A DNA stretch of 64,000 bases from Bacilli bacterium (GTDB lineage Bacteria; Bacillota_I; Bacilli_A; RF39; UBA660), in NCBI GenBank assembly GCA_900771805.1, contig CAAGPL010000067.1:1-64000 (forward strand). Reading direction: 5' to 3'. The translations under genes and the position numbers were made by a program. The stretch's first letter is position 1. Every line of letters begins with the position of its first letter. The notes below the pieces were generated by a model. It did not search any database. It was not told the origin of the DNA and saw nothing but the letters and a program-made list of their open reading frames with translations. Shown here in pieces: positions 14,512 to 22,541 of this stretch.

Positions 14512-17385
14512 TTATATTTTTTTAACATCAGAAATTACAAGTTGAAGTTTAGAAAATCTTTTTTCTACCTTACCATATACTTTGTAGGTTCCTGGAATTG
14601 GTATATTAAAGAATTTGTTATACGTTTTAGGAAACATAACTAATTCTACTGTTCCATATGAGTCGCTAGCATTTAAAAACATCATTTTTTCATTTGTCTT
14701 TGTATCAATTTCTTTTTTTCTTTCAATATATAAAACCATTTCTATCATTTTATCAAAATACTTATCTAATAAATTGCTAGTTATACTATTACTTGTTATA
14801 TATTTACTAGTTGGATGATTACTTATATAAAAACCAAATAAAGCTATTTCTTGCTTAGTAAGCTCATCTTTACTATATTCTTCATAATCTTCTATTTCTG
14901 GCTTTAAAACTAAATTTTCATCTAAATTATAGCATAATTCCGCATAATTAATTGCTTCATTTAAATTTTCTATTAATGTTCTTCTAGTCTTATTAAATAT
15001 ATCTAATGCTCCAGATAATATAAGATTTCTTAAAACATCACGTCCTAATTTATAACATCTTCTAACAAAATCTAAATAAGAAGTAAAATTTCCATTTAAA
15101 TTTCTTTCATTAACTATTTCTCTTGATGTTAAAACGCCTATTGCTCTTACAACAGATAAAGGAAATAAAAGTTCATTATTTAAAATCATATATTTATCAG
15201 TTGATAAATTTATATTTGGAAGTTTAATACTAACATCTAATTTCTTACATTCATCAATAATTTGTTTTGTTTTATTTGAAACACCAATAATATTATTTAA
15301 AATCTCTGTTTCAAAATAAAGTGGATAGTGAACCTTTAAATAAGCTATTTTATAACCTATTATTGCATAACTAACAGAGTGTGCTTTATTAAATCCATAA
15401 TTAGCAAACTTAAGAATTAAATTATACACTTTATTTAATGTTTCTTTATCATAACCTTTATTTATACCACCTATTATAAAATCTTCTTTATATGATAATA
15501 ATAAATCTTCTTTTTTCTTACTCATTGCACGCCTTAACTCATCTGCCTTAGCATATGAAAAACCAGCCATTTTTCTTGCAATCTGCATTATCTGTTCTTG
15601 ATATATAATTATTCCATAAGTAGAAGATAAAATTTCTTTTAAATCTTCATTTATATAAGTTATTTTTTCTTTTTTATGATGTCTTTTTACATATGTATCT
15701 ATATTTTCCATAGGACCAGGTCTAAAAAGTGCTACAGCATCAATTAAATCATATATATTAGATGGCTTTAATTCCATGATAAACTTTTTCATACCTTGTG
15801 ATTCAAATTGAAAAATACCATCTAAATTACCATTTGCAAATAATTCATAAGTCTTTTTATCATCAAGCGGTATATCACTAAATTTAATATTTGTATTTTT
15901 AATTACTTTATCTATTATAGTAAGATTTTTAAGTCCTAAAAAATCCATTTTTAAAAGACCTAAATCCTCAATATAATTCATTGTATAACCACAAATATAT
16001 GAACCATCAGAATCAAGATATAATGGGATATAATTAGAAAGTTCTTTGTTTGATATAATAACTCCTGCTGCATGCTTAGAAATATGTCTTTTAAGCCCCT
16101 CTAAATGAAGTGCTATATCATATATTTTTTTTAAAATTTCATCATCATTTAATATTCTTTTTACATTTATATTTTCTAACTGATAAGATAAATCTTTTTT
16201 ATCATCAAAGTTCTTAAGTAAATTGTCAATTTTAAAACCACTTACATTAAATATTCTTGCAACATCTCTTATAACTTGTTTTGCAAGCAAATTAGAAAAA
16301 GTAATTATTCCAGATACATGTTTTTTACCATATTTTTCTTCTACATATTTTATTACTTCATCTCTTTTTTCAGCATCAAAGTCTATATCTATATCAGGCA
16401 TAGTAACTCTATTTGGATTTAAAAATCTTTCAAATAATAAATTATATTTAATAGGATCTATATCAGTTATACCAAGAGAATAAGAAACAAGGCTTGATGC
16501 AGCAGAACCCCTACCTGGCCCTACCATTATTCCATTTTTCTTTGCATATTTAACATAATCCCAAACAACTAAAAAATAATTACAAAAATTTAATTTTGAA
16601 ATAATAGAAAGTTCATATTTTAATCTTTCAGCATATTCTAAAGAAACATTACCATTAAATCTTTTTTTAAGCCCTGTTATACATAAATCTGTTAAATATT
16701 TTTCTTTGTTAAATTCTAAATCATTATTATATATAGGAAGTAAATCATTCTTTTTTAAAATAGTTAAATTACACAATGCACTAACATAGTTAGTAGTTTT
16801 TGAAGATAACACATCAACTTGCTCTATAAAAGATACATCTTCTCCTTCAGTATAATCTTGATCTTTTATTTTATATAAATATTTTAAATACTTAGAATCT
16901 TCTTTTTTTAATGTGAGCGTTTTATTTAAATACACTTTATTACCATTTATCTTTTTTTCTTCATCTTCATTGTTATATCCAATAAATAAATCTTTAGTAT
17001 ATGGTATATAAATATCTTTTTTATCTTTATATTTGTAAGGTAAAATAAATACTAAATCATTTATATATTTTATAAGTTCATCAAATGAAAATTTTTTTTC
17101 ATTTATAATCGTATTTATATTACATAAGTTTTGGTATCCCTTATAGTTTTTTGCATATAAAAGGATAGTATAATCTAAATTAACTTCAAGGCCTATAATT
17201 GGTTTTATATCATTTTTAATACACTTAGTATAAAACTCCATAGCACCATATAAGTTATCATCACATATTGCAGCACTTTTAATATTAAACTTCTTTAGTG
17301 TGCTTATTAAATCATCTATCTTTATTAAGCTAGATAAAATAGAATAATCTGTCTTTATCCATAAAGGTGTATAATTCATAAGCAT
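14512..17385 (-). CDS. dnaE: DNA polymerase III alpha subunit, DnaE type
   Basis: C-family replicative polymerase; in Bacilli DnaE extends RNA primers and hands over to PolC. The palm motifs are intact: MVGPGRGSAASSLVSY (about residues 288-303), PDIDIDFDAEKR with two catalytic Asp, and the third Asp in the KMDFLGLKNL region; GIIIYQEQIMQIARK and FNKAHSVSYA follow. A C-terminal OB fold (GTVELVMFPKTYNKFF) is present. At 957 residues it is shorter than the ~1100 of B. subtilis DnaE. The N-terminal PHP domain has lost its metal-binding HxH (PLWIKTDYSIL replaces LHVHSEYSLL). ATG chosen for AGAAGGAAG upstream. Confidence 0.94.
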   Translation of the reverse strand: MLMNYTPLWIKTDYSILSSLIKIDDLISTLKKFNIKSAAICDDNLYGAMEFYTKCIKNDIKPIIGLEVNLDYTILLYAKNYKGYQNLCNINTIINEKKFSFDELIKYINDLVFILPYKYKDKKDIYIPYTKDLFIGYNNEDEEKKINGNKVYLNKTLTLKKEDSKYLKYLYKIKDQDYTEGEDVSFIEQVDVLSSKTTNYVSALCNLTILKKNDLLPIYNNDLEFNKEKYLTDLCITGLKKRFNGNVSLEYAERLKYELSIISKLNFCNYFLVVWDYVKYAKKNGIMVGPGRGSAASSLVSYSLGITDIDPIKYNLLFERFLNPNRVTMPDIDIDFDAEKRDEVIKYVEEKYGKKHVSGIITFSNLLAKQVIRDVARIFNVSGFKIDNLLKNFDDKKDLSYQLENINVKRILNDDEILKKIYDIALHLEGLKRHISKHAAGVIISNKELSNYIPLYLDSDGSYICGYTMNYIEDLGLLKMDFLGLKNLTIIDKVIKNTNIKFSDIPLDDKKTYELFANGNLDGIFQFESQGMKKFIMELKPSNIYDLIDAVALFRPGPMENIDTYVKRHHKKEKITYINEDLKEILSSTYGIIIYQEQIMQIARKMAGFSYAKADELRRAMSKKKEDLLLSYKEDFIIGGINKGYDKETLNKVYNLILKFANYGFNKAHSVSYAIIGYKIAYLKVHYPLYFETEILNNIIGVSNKTKQIIDECKKLDVSIKLPNINLSTDKYMILNNELLFPLSVVRAIGVLTSREIVNERNLNGNFTSYLDFVRRCYKLGRDVLRNLILSGALDIFNKTRRTLIENLNEAINYAELCYNLDENLVLKPEIEDYEEYSKDELTKQEIALFGFYISNHPTSKYITSNSITSNLLDKYFDKMIEMVLYIERKKEIDTKTNEKMMFLNASDSYGTVELVMFPKTYNKFFNIPIPGTYKVYGKVEKRFSKLQLVISDVKKI

Positions 17386-17440
17386 ACCACTTCCTTCTAA
17401 TAATATTTTACTACAAAAAGATATTTTTTCATATTTTAAT

Positions 17441-17469
17441 TTGACTAATTAACCATAATATGGTAAAGT
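17441..17469 (+). promoter_or_regulatory. rpmB promoter
   Basis: TTGACT (17441-17446), 17-bp spacer, TAAAGT (17464-17469), 36 bases before the ATG. Confidence 0.55.
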
Positions 17470-17505
17470 TAGATAGCAAAGACGCACTTTAAGGAGGAAT
17501 TAAAT

Positions 17506-17679
17506 ATGGCTAAAAAGGTATCAAATAAAAAACCATTATTCGGAAATAAGCGTTCTCATGCTTTAAATACAACTAAAATGAGACAAAAAGTTAATATGCA
17601 AAAAGTAACTTTAAATGGTGTAACCGTAATAATGAGTGCTAAAGAAGCTAAAAAATTTAGAAAAAATAATGCAGCATAA
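17506..17679 (+). CDS. rpmB: 50S ribosomal protein L28
   Basis: A 57-codon gene. The product starts MAKKVSNKKPLFGNKRSHAL and contains NTTKMRQKVNMQKVTLNG and SAKEAKKFRK, which is L28: FGNxRSHA and the tRxxxxNLQ-like segment are family signatures. L28 binds 23S rRNA near the E site. A perfect AAGGAGG lies nine bases before the ATG. Monocistronic with its own promoter and terminator, divergent from dnaE, as commonly seen for rpmB. The four CxxC-type zinc cysteines of some L28 forms are absent, so this is the zinc-free version. Confidence 0.95.
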   Translation: MAKKVSNKKPLFGNKRSHALNTTKMRQKVNMQKVTLNGVTVIMSAKEAKKFRKNNAA

Positions 17680-17682
17680 TAA

Positions 17683-17716
17683 AAATACTTCAGTTAATAA
17701 TTGAAGTATTTTTTAT
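17683..17716 (+). terminator. rpmB terminator
   Basis: AAATACTTCA/TGAAGTATTT stem (17683-17692 with 17702-17711), then T-rich run. Confidence 0.9.
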
Positions 17717-17723
17717 TTTATAT

Positions 17724-18116
17724 TTAATTACATGTGCCATCCAAACTATAAAAGTATCCATCAAAATAGTAGCCTTTTTCATTATTGTTACTATATTCAG
17801 TTTGTGATGAATAATCTCCTTTACATATCACTTGATTTCCACCATTTGTTAATAAGTCATTTTCACCCGTTTTAGGATTTGTTGCATCAGATTCTAAATA
17901 ATCTTTTAAATTATCAATAGTAACAGAAGTTACATTACTATTAATTGCAAAATAAGCTTCTGATATTTCTACTATTTCTTTAGCAGCTATATATTTAGCT
18001 TTTTCTTTAGAATCACTTACATTTTTTATTACATTAGTTGTTACAATTACCATTATTATAGAAAGCAAAACTATTACTGCTAAAAGTTCTATTAAAGTAA
18101 ATCCTTTATTTTTCAT
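17724..18116 (-). CDS. Type IV prepilin-like (ComGC-like) protein
   Basis: The N-terminus KNKGFTLIELLAVIVLLSII is a textbook class III (prepilin) leader: cleavage after Gly, N-methylated Phe +1 and Glu +5, then a hydrophobic helix. The mature protein is about 125 residues, with two cysteines in the C-terminal half (QVICKGDY, LDGTC) that could form a disulfide. It is monocistronic: no pilus ATPase, platform protein or prepilin peptidase gene is nearby. It could be a competence or type IV pilus major or minor pilin, or a secreted pseudopilin; the machinery must be encoded elsewhere. AGGTGAT precedes the ATG. Confidence 0.8.
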   Translation of the reverse strand: MKNKGFTLIELLAVIVLLSIIMVIVTTNVIKNVSDSKEKAKYIAAKEIVEISEAYFAINSNVTSVTIDNLKDYLESDATNPKTGENDLLTNGGNQVICKGDYSSQTEYSNNNEKGYYFDGYFYSLDGTCN

Positions 18117-18138
18117 ATTATCACCTATTTAATTATAC

Positions 18139-18165
18139 ACCAAAAGTCTAAAAATTCATATAATT
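18139..18165 (+). promoter_or_regulatory. Possible sigma-K-like promoter of the 18196 gene
   Basis: CACC (AC at 18139-18140), 16 bp, CATATAATT (18157-18165), one mismatch from the mACm-N16-CATAnnnTA consensus; it starts about 30 bases before the ATG. TATAAT-like bases inside it could equally be read as a vegetative -10 without a good -35. Confidence 0.3.
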
Positions 18166-18195
18166 AATTGAAAGCTTTTATTAGGAGGAATATAA

Positions 18196-18498
18196 ATGAA
18201 AGATCAAAGATGTAATTTTAATGGGGGTATGATGCCTTTTGTATCTGGTATGCCAACAAATATGATGATGTTTCCTAATTTTATGAATGATAATTATTCT
18301 AATTTAGAAAATAAGGTAAATTCTTTAGAAAAAAAAGTTAGAGTCTTAGAAAATAGGATATCAAGATTAGAAAATCCATATCAAAACAATAACATGCAAA
18401 ACTACCAAACCCCACAAGGAAATATACAAAATAATGATTTACCATATCAAACTACACAAAACAATGGTAATTATAACGGAGAGATGTATATGATGTAA
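18196..18498 (+). CDS. Small Met/Asn/Gln-rich coiled-coil protein
   Basis: No family recognised. The 100-residue product has three parts: a Met/Phe/Asn/Pro-rich head (MMPFVSGMPTNMMMFPNFMN), a heptad coiled coil (about residues 36-60: LENKVNSLEKKVRVLENRI), and a Gln/Asn/Tyr-rich tail ending in EMYMM. The composition resembles small spore-coat or cell-surface-associated proteins, and a sigma-K-like sequence lies upstream, so a coat role is possible but unproven. There is no signal peptide. AGGAGG is optimally placed before the ATG; terminator follows. Confidence 0.65.
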   Translation: MKDQRCNFNGGMMPFVSGMPTNMMMFPNFMNDNYSNLENKVNSLEKKVRVLENRISRLENPYQNNNMQNYQTPQGNIQNNDLPYQTTQNNGNYNGEMYMM

Positions 18499-18501
18499 AA
18501 A

Positions 18502-18526
18502 AGCCTACTTTTTAAGTAGACTTTTT
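18502..18526 (+). terminator. Bidirectional terminator between convergent genes
   Basis: AGCCTACTT/AAGTAGACT stem with T5; the 18525 gene ends in it from the other side. Confidence 0.75.
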
Positions 18527-19328
18527 ACATTTTATAATTTTTATTATTTTCATTTGATAATCTTATATATTCGCTTAATAAATTAGGATTAACAAATCTA
18601 TCTAACATATCAACATTTCCTTTTTGTAATTCATCTTTTAAATACTCTTTTTGTTTATCATTTAAAGATGCACTTTCAATTTCATTTCTTAATTTTTCTT
18701 TGGCATTTAATAAATCATTAGAGTTATATTTTTTTTGATTTTTATAGTACTGTGTACCAATAAAATTAGCATATGAATTAATTAATATATTCATATTCAT
18801 GTTATCATTTAAAGATGAATTTAAATTAGTTTTTACCATCATTTGATTAATTAAATCACTTTTTGATGTATTTTTAATATAATCTCTAGTTCCATTTTTT
18901 GAACTAAAAGAATTAATTAAACCTTTTGTAAAATAATTATCAAGTATTTGTTTTGATACAAATATAGTATTATCTATATTATTTGTATCAAAACTATTAC
19001 TATAATAATCAAGCATTTTTAAAACAGCATCATCTAAACTTGCTACATTGTTTTTTTTCATATAATTAGATAAAACACTTTCAGTTATTTCATTAAAAAG
19101 CTGCTCTGCATTTAAAATATTTTTGCCATTATAAACTAAATTTCTTAACTCTTGTTTATAATCATTTCCTTTGTTTATTTCTTCTTTCACATACATTTGT
19201 GTATTTGTATCTCCACTTATTCCCATGTAAGCTTGTGATATTAAATAACGTAAATATATTCTAAGTTCTTCTTCTTTTTTAAAACCAAATTCATCTAAAT
19301 CTTTTTTAATAGCTTCTATTAAATTCAT
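18525..19328 (-). CDS. Hypothetical helical protein, 267 residues
   Basis: Not recognised. The product is soluble, largely helical and rich in Asn, Ser, Leu and Lys, without signal peptide, membrane segments or cysteines. The N-terminal MNLIEAIKKDLDEFGFKKEEELRIYLRYLI looks like a compact helical domain; the middle has repeated NxxxDNxMNMNILINSYANFIG-type helices. It lies between the small coiled-coil protein and the MurJ-like gene, separated from the latter by 46 bases without an obvious terminator, so it may be the distal gene of the cse60-murJ transcript. GGGGTGC precedes the ATG. Confidence 0.6.
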   Translation of the reverse strand: MNLIEAIKKDLDEFGFKKEEELRIYLRYLISQAYMGISGDTNTQMYVKEEINKGNDYKQELRNLVYNGKNILNAEQLFNEITESVLSNYMKKNNVASLDDAVLKMLDYYSNSFDTNNIDNTIFVSKQILDNYFTKGLINSFSSKNGTRDYIKNTSKSDLINQMMVKTNLNSSLNDNMNMNILINSYANFIGTQYYKNQKKYNSNDLLNAKEKLRNEIESASLNDKQKEYLKDELQKGNVDMLDRFVNPNLLSEYIRLSNENNKNYKM

Positions 19329-19374
19329 GTTAGCACCCCAATTACTTATATAGTTTAAATAATTATATCATTTA

Positions 19375-21000
19375 TTATCTTTTTATTTTTATTTTTTTTA
19401 ATAATTTGTCACCAAATATACATTCAAATGCACCATTTTTTATAGTAAGTGTAAAATATATAATAATACCAACAATTACATATAGCATAATTGTTATTAT
19501 AGATGTAAACCTATTTATTAAGTTAAAAGGTAATATATTTTTCATCAGTAATAAAACTATTATCATAATTATAAGTGGATATATAAATTTAAACATTTTA
19601 TTAAAGAATGACTTAAAATCTAAATTAACAGTTTTATTAATAACTATTAAGTTAGATATTACTGAAGTTGTAAGTCCTAAAAATGTTGCAAATGTAGCTC
19701 CCCAAAATGGATATAAACCTATATTATTAAATAAATATATAAAAGGAACTTGAAGTGTAAGTTTAACTAATATACCTATAATTATACTTATAAATACATT
19801 TTTAAATTTATTTAGTGATTGAGTAATAGAAACAGATGTTGTAAACATGCATCTAAATAAAGCAACAAATATAGTAACACAAAAAACTCTAGGTCCCCAT
19901 GTACTTGCCCCATAAAAAGCAGTAAATACAGGTCCTGCTAGAATAGAAAGTCCTATAGCCATTGGCATAGTAACATATAAAAGCATTAAAAATGATTGCT
20001 CAACTTTTTTCTTTACATCTTTTATATCACCTTTAACAAAGCTTGATGTTATATTTGGAACAAGACTTGTCATAAGACCTGTTGATATAGCAAGTACAAC
20101 ACTATTTAGTTTATTTCCAGTTGTATTAATAACCCCTATTATACTTTCTGCATCCTTTGTTTTAAAACCAATTTTAGTAAGTGTATTAATAATAGTTGTC
20201 ATATCAATATAATCATATACAGAAAGAGCAAGACCGAATGAAATAAATGGGATAGAATAAATAAGTAATTTTTTAATAATTGCCTTATTCGTAATTTTTT
20301 CTTCTTCTTTCTTTTTCTCATTTGTTATAACAAGTTCTTTTTTATGTTTTTTCATCTTAATAAGTAAATAAATAAGTGCAACTAAAGCACCTATAGTTGC
20401 TCCAAATACTGCTACTCCAATAGCATTTACAACTCCTACTTTAAATACTCTCATGCATAAATAACTACCAATTAAAATAACTGATATTCTAACTATTTGT
20501 TCAATTACCTGACTTACCGAAGGTGGTGTAATAAATTTATGTCCTTGAAGGTAACCTTTTGTAACACTTAAATATGGAACAATAAGTATTGCTGTTGATA
20601 TAATCCTAATTACAAATGTTATACTTTCTTTAGAATTTCCGCCAGTATTATCCCCCATTATTTGATTAGCAATTACTGGTGCTCCCAAAAACATTAAAAC
20701 AAATAAAACTACACCAAGAATGATTAATAATCTTTTACCAAGTTTATATGCTCTTTCCTTTGTATTATAATATTTAAGAGTATTATATTCACTTATTAAT
20801 TTACTCATTGCAGGCGGTATTCCAACCGTTGATAAAGATAAAAACAAATTATATATAGTATATGCATAACCATATAAAGCTATATTTTCTTCACCTATTA
20901 TTGCATAAAAAGGAATTACATATATAATACCTAAAAACTTAGTTATAACAATACCTATAGTTGCAATTAAAGCACCATTTATAAAACTATTTTTTTTCAT
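19375..21000 (-). CDS. MurJ/YtgP/SpoVB-type lipid II flippase
   Basis: A 541-residue polytopic protein of the MOP (MVF) superfamily with about 14 membrane segments. The start GALIATIGIVITKFLGIIYVIPFYAIIG followed by GYAYTIYNLFLSLSTVGIPPAMSKLISEY closely matches the YtgP/SpoVB family of B. subtilis, which flips undecaprenyl-linked peptidoglycan precursor; SpoVB is the spore-cortex version. Which of the two roles it has cannot be told from sequence alone. An insertion rich in Lys/Glu (about residues 225-240) is cytoplasmic. ATG is five bases after the Cse60-like stop, and AAAGGATGAT overlaps that stop, indicating an operon. Confidence 0.88.
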   Translation of the reverse strand: MKKNSFINGALIATIGIVITKFLGIIYVIPFYAIIGEENIALYGYAYTIYNLFLSLSTVGIPPAMSKLISEYNTLKYYNTKERAYKLGKRLLIILGVVLFVLMFLGAPVIANQIMGDNTGGNSKESITFVIRIISTAILIVPYLSVTKGYLQGHKFITPPSVSQVIEQIVRISVILIGSYLCMRVFKVGVVNAIGVAVFGATIGALVALIYLLIKMKKHKKELVITNEKKKEEEKITNKAIIKKLLIYSIPFISFGLALSVYDYIDMTTIINTLTKIGFKTKDAESIIGVINTTGNKLNSVVLAISTGLMTSLVPNITSSFVKGDIKDVKKKVEQSFLMLLYVTMPMAIGLSILAGPVFTAFYGASTWGPRVFCVTIFVALFRCMFTTSVSITQSLNKFKNVFISIIIGILVKLTLQVPFIYLFNNIGLYPFWGATFATFLGLTTSVISNLIVINKTVNLDFKSFFNKMFKFIYPLIIMIIVLLLMKNILPFNLINRFTSIITIMLYVIVGIIIYFTLTIKNGAFECIFGDKLLKKIKIKR

Positions 21001-21005
21001 TTAAA

Positions 21006-21179
21006 TCATCCTTTGTCTATATATATTATCATTGCAGAAAAACAATATATTTGTTCTTCACCACTAATAGAAAATGATAGCTGATACTTTATATCAACTA
21101 CTTCCTTACTAATTAAGAAATTATTGATATTTTCTTCTAAATCTTTTTCATTTTCACAATCAAATACTTTAACTCTCAT
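21006..21179 (-). CDS. Cse60-like small sporulation protein
   Basis: A 57-residue protein resembling Cse60 of Bacillus (a small sigma-E-dependent sporulation protein of unknown function): MRVKVFDCENEKDLEENINNFL at the start, then VVDIKYQLSFSISGEEQIYCFSAMIIYI, the VxxFDxxxExDLExxIN...DIKYQ...FSAxxxY pattern. I start at the ATG preceded by GGGTGAT; a GTG four codons earlier overlaps that site. It is directly upstream of the MurJ/SpoVB-like flippase. The family assignment is from memory of the pattern and should be confirmed. Confidence 0.6.
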   Translation of the reverse strand: MRVKVFDCENEKDLEENINNFLISKEVVDIKYQLSFSISGEEQIYCFSAMIIYIDKG

Positions 21180-21261
21180 ATTATCACCCACAAAAATAAT
21201 ATAAAAAATATCGTAATTAAATTGTCTTCTTTTATCATTATACCAAAATATTTTAATTTTT

Positions 21262-21621
21262 TTAATATTTTAATATTTTACTTTTATCGTTTAAATATTT
21301 TTGTAAACTCATTTTCATATCTAAATTAAATTTTTTATAAAAACTATATACATAATTTTCATCGTTTTCTAAAGCAATATAAAATAAATTATTATCTTTT
21401 ATTCCTGATACATCATAAACTACATCATTAATTAATATAGCACAATGATCTTTATTTTTTTCTATTACCATTTTCCCATTAGGATAAAATTCTTTTAATA
21501 TCAGAAAATATTCTAAGCAATAGTTATTTAAAAACATATCATATATATTACATTTAAAATAGGACTCCAAAACATTATTTATATTATAAATTTTATATAA
21601 TACACACAAAAAAATCACCAA
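21262..21621 (-). CDS. Hypothetical small protein with Cys/His motif
   Basis: No family recognised. About 115 residues, Tyr/Asn/Leu-rich. The segment KNKDHCAILINDVVYDVSGIKD (written here from about residue 55) has a His followed by a beta strand, an Asp-Val-Ser-Gly turn, reminiscent of the histidine strand of papain-like or transglutaminase-like folds, with cysteines upstream (YFKCN, NYCLE). This is only a resemblance. The exact start is uncertain: TTG or GTG codons near 21609-21621, with GGTGAT overlapping. It lies 15 bases after the next upstream gene and is probably co-transcribed with it. Confidence 0.5.
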   Translation of the reverse strand: MVIFLCVLYKIYNINNVLESYFKCNIYDMFLNNYCLEYFLILKEFYPNGKMVIEKNKDHCAILINDVVYDVSGIKDNNLFYIALENDENYVYSFYKKFNLDMKMSLQKYLNDKSKILKY

Positions 21622-21636
21622 TATATTATATGGTGG

Positions 21637-22464
21637 TTATTTAATTTTTTTAACATAAGGCTTTTCAAAAGTTTTAAAATCAATATCTAACATATCTTTT
21701 AACTGTTCTTTATTATAATTTTTTAACGATGCAACACAAATTCTTTCAAAAAGGCCATCAGAAAAATCATTAACTAAATTCTTTCCTTTATTTAATATAT
21801 TAAAATAATCAGGGTCAATTTCTTTTATTATTCTTCTAAATTCAGTTTCATATAATGTATAATCATTTTTATAATTATCAACGTATGAATAACCAAATAC
21901 TGTATCTTCAAAGTTAGCATTAGAAACATAATATTCAAATTCTCCGTTTTTATTAAAAATCTTAACATCCTCATCTTTCTTTTGATGTGAAAATTCATTA
22001 TTTCTGTAAAAAGCAGATTCGTTATTTTTTTTATCAATTAATTTTATAGTATTTCTTAATGTTTCAAATCTACATTTATATAAAAGTTCTTTATCTTTAA
22101 AAATTTCAATGGAATTAGTTACTAATAATTTATCTAATTTTTTACCTTCTTTGGTGAAATACGTTCCTCTTAAATTATTTTTAAAGTCTGTACTTGTTAT
22201 TAAATATTTATATTCATAAGTTTCATCATCTTTTTTAGCTGCTATAGCACTTATGTAATTTTTTTCTTTCATTATCTGAATAATAAGTTTATTATCTTTA
22301 AAGTAAGCATATCCAACTTGATTATAATAATTATCATATAATTCTACTTTTTTACCAATTTTTAATAAAAATGGTACATTTTCTTTTATATATTCATCTA
22401 CTGTAATTTTAAATAAAGATAAAAATTTATAAAGCATATTTATTAAAATATCTTCTTCCATCAT
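21637..22464 (-). CDS. Hypothetical protein, 275 residues
   Basis: Not recognised. Soluble, Lys/Asp/Tyr/Asn-rich, with alternating beta-strand-like segments (KVELYDNYYNQVGYAYFKDN, LIIQIMKEKNYISAIAA, YLITSTDF) followed by a helical C-terminal third with LNKGKNLVNDFSDGLFERI. No signal peptide or membrane segment. The double ATG start has AAAGGAG ten bases upstream. It precedes the 21262 gene closely. Expression context is separate from the sortase gene upstream, which ends in a terminator. No function is offered. Confidence 0.6.
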   Translation of the reverse strand: MMEEDILINMLYKFLSLFKITVDEYIKENVPFLLKIGKKVELYDNYYNQVGYAYFKDNKLIIQIMKEKNYISAIAAKKDDETYEYKYLITSTDFKNNLRGTYFTKEGKKLDKLLVTNSIEIFKDKELLYKCRFETLRNTIKLIDKKNNESAFYRNNEFSHQKKDEDVKIFNKNGEFEYYVSNANFEDTVFGYSYVDNYKNDYTLYETEFRRIIKEIDPDYFNILNKGKNLVNDFSDGLFERICVASLKNYNKEQLKDMLDIDFKTFEKPYVKKIK

Positions 22465-22504
22465 ATTAATTTCTCCTTTTTTTATATATTATAATTTTTT
22501 TATT

Positions 22505-22534
22505 AAAAAAAGCAAGGAAAATAAATTCTTTGCT
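22505..22534 (-). terminator. Terminator after the sortase gene
   Basis: Minus-strand AGCAAAGAA/TTCCTTGCT stem with seven T, starting a few bases after the sortase stop. Confidence 0.8.
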
Positions 22535-22541
22535 AATTTAT

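Noticed and set aside
21006..21008. TGA read as tryptophan (Mollicutes code)
   Set aside because: TGA ends the Cse60-like gene right at the next ribosome binding site, and ends other frames (e.g. the YneA-like gene); all conserved tryptophans are TGG.
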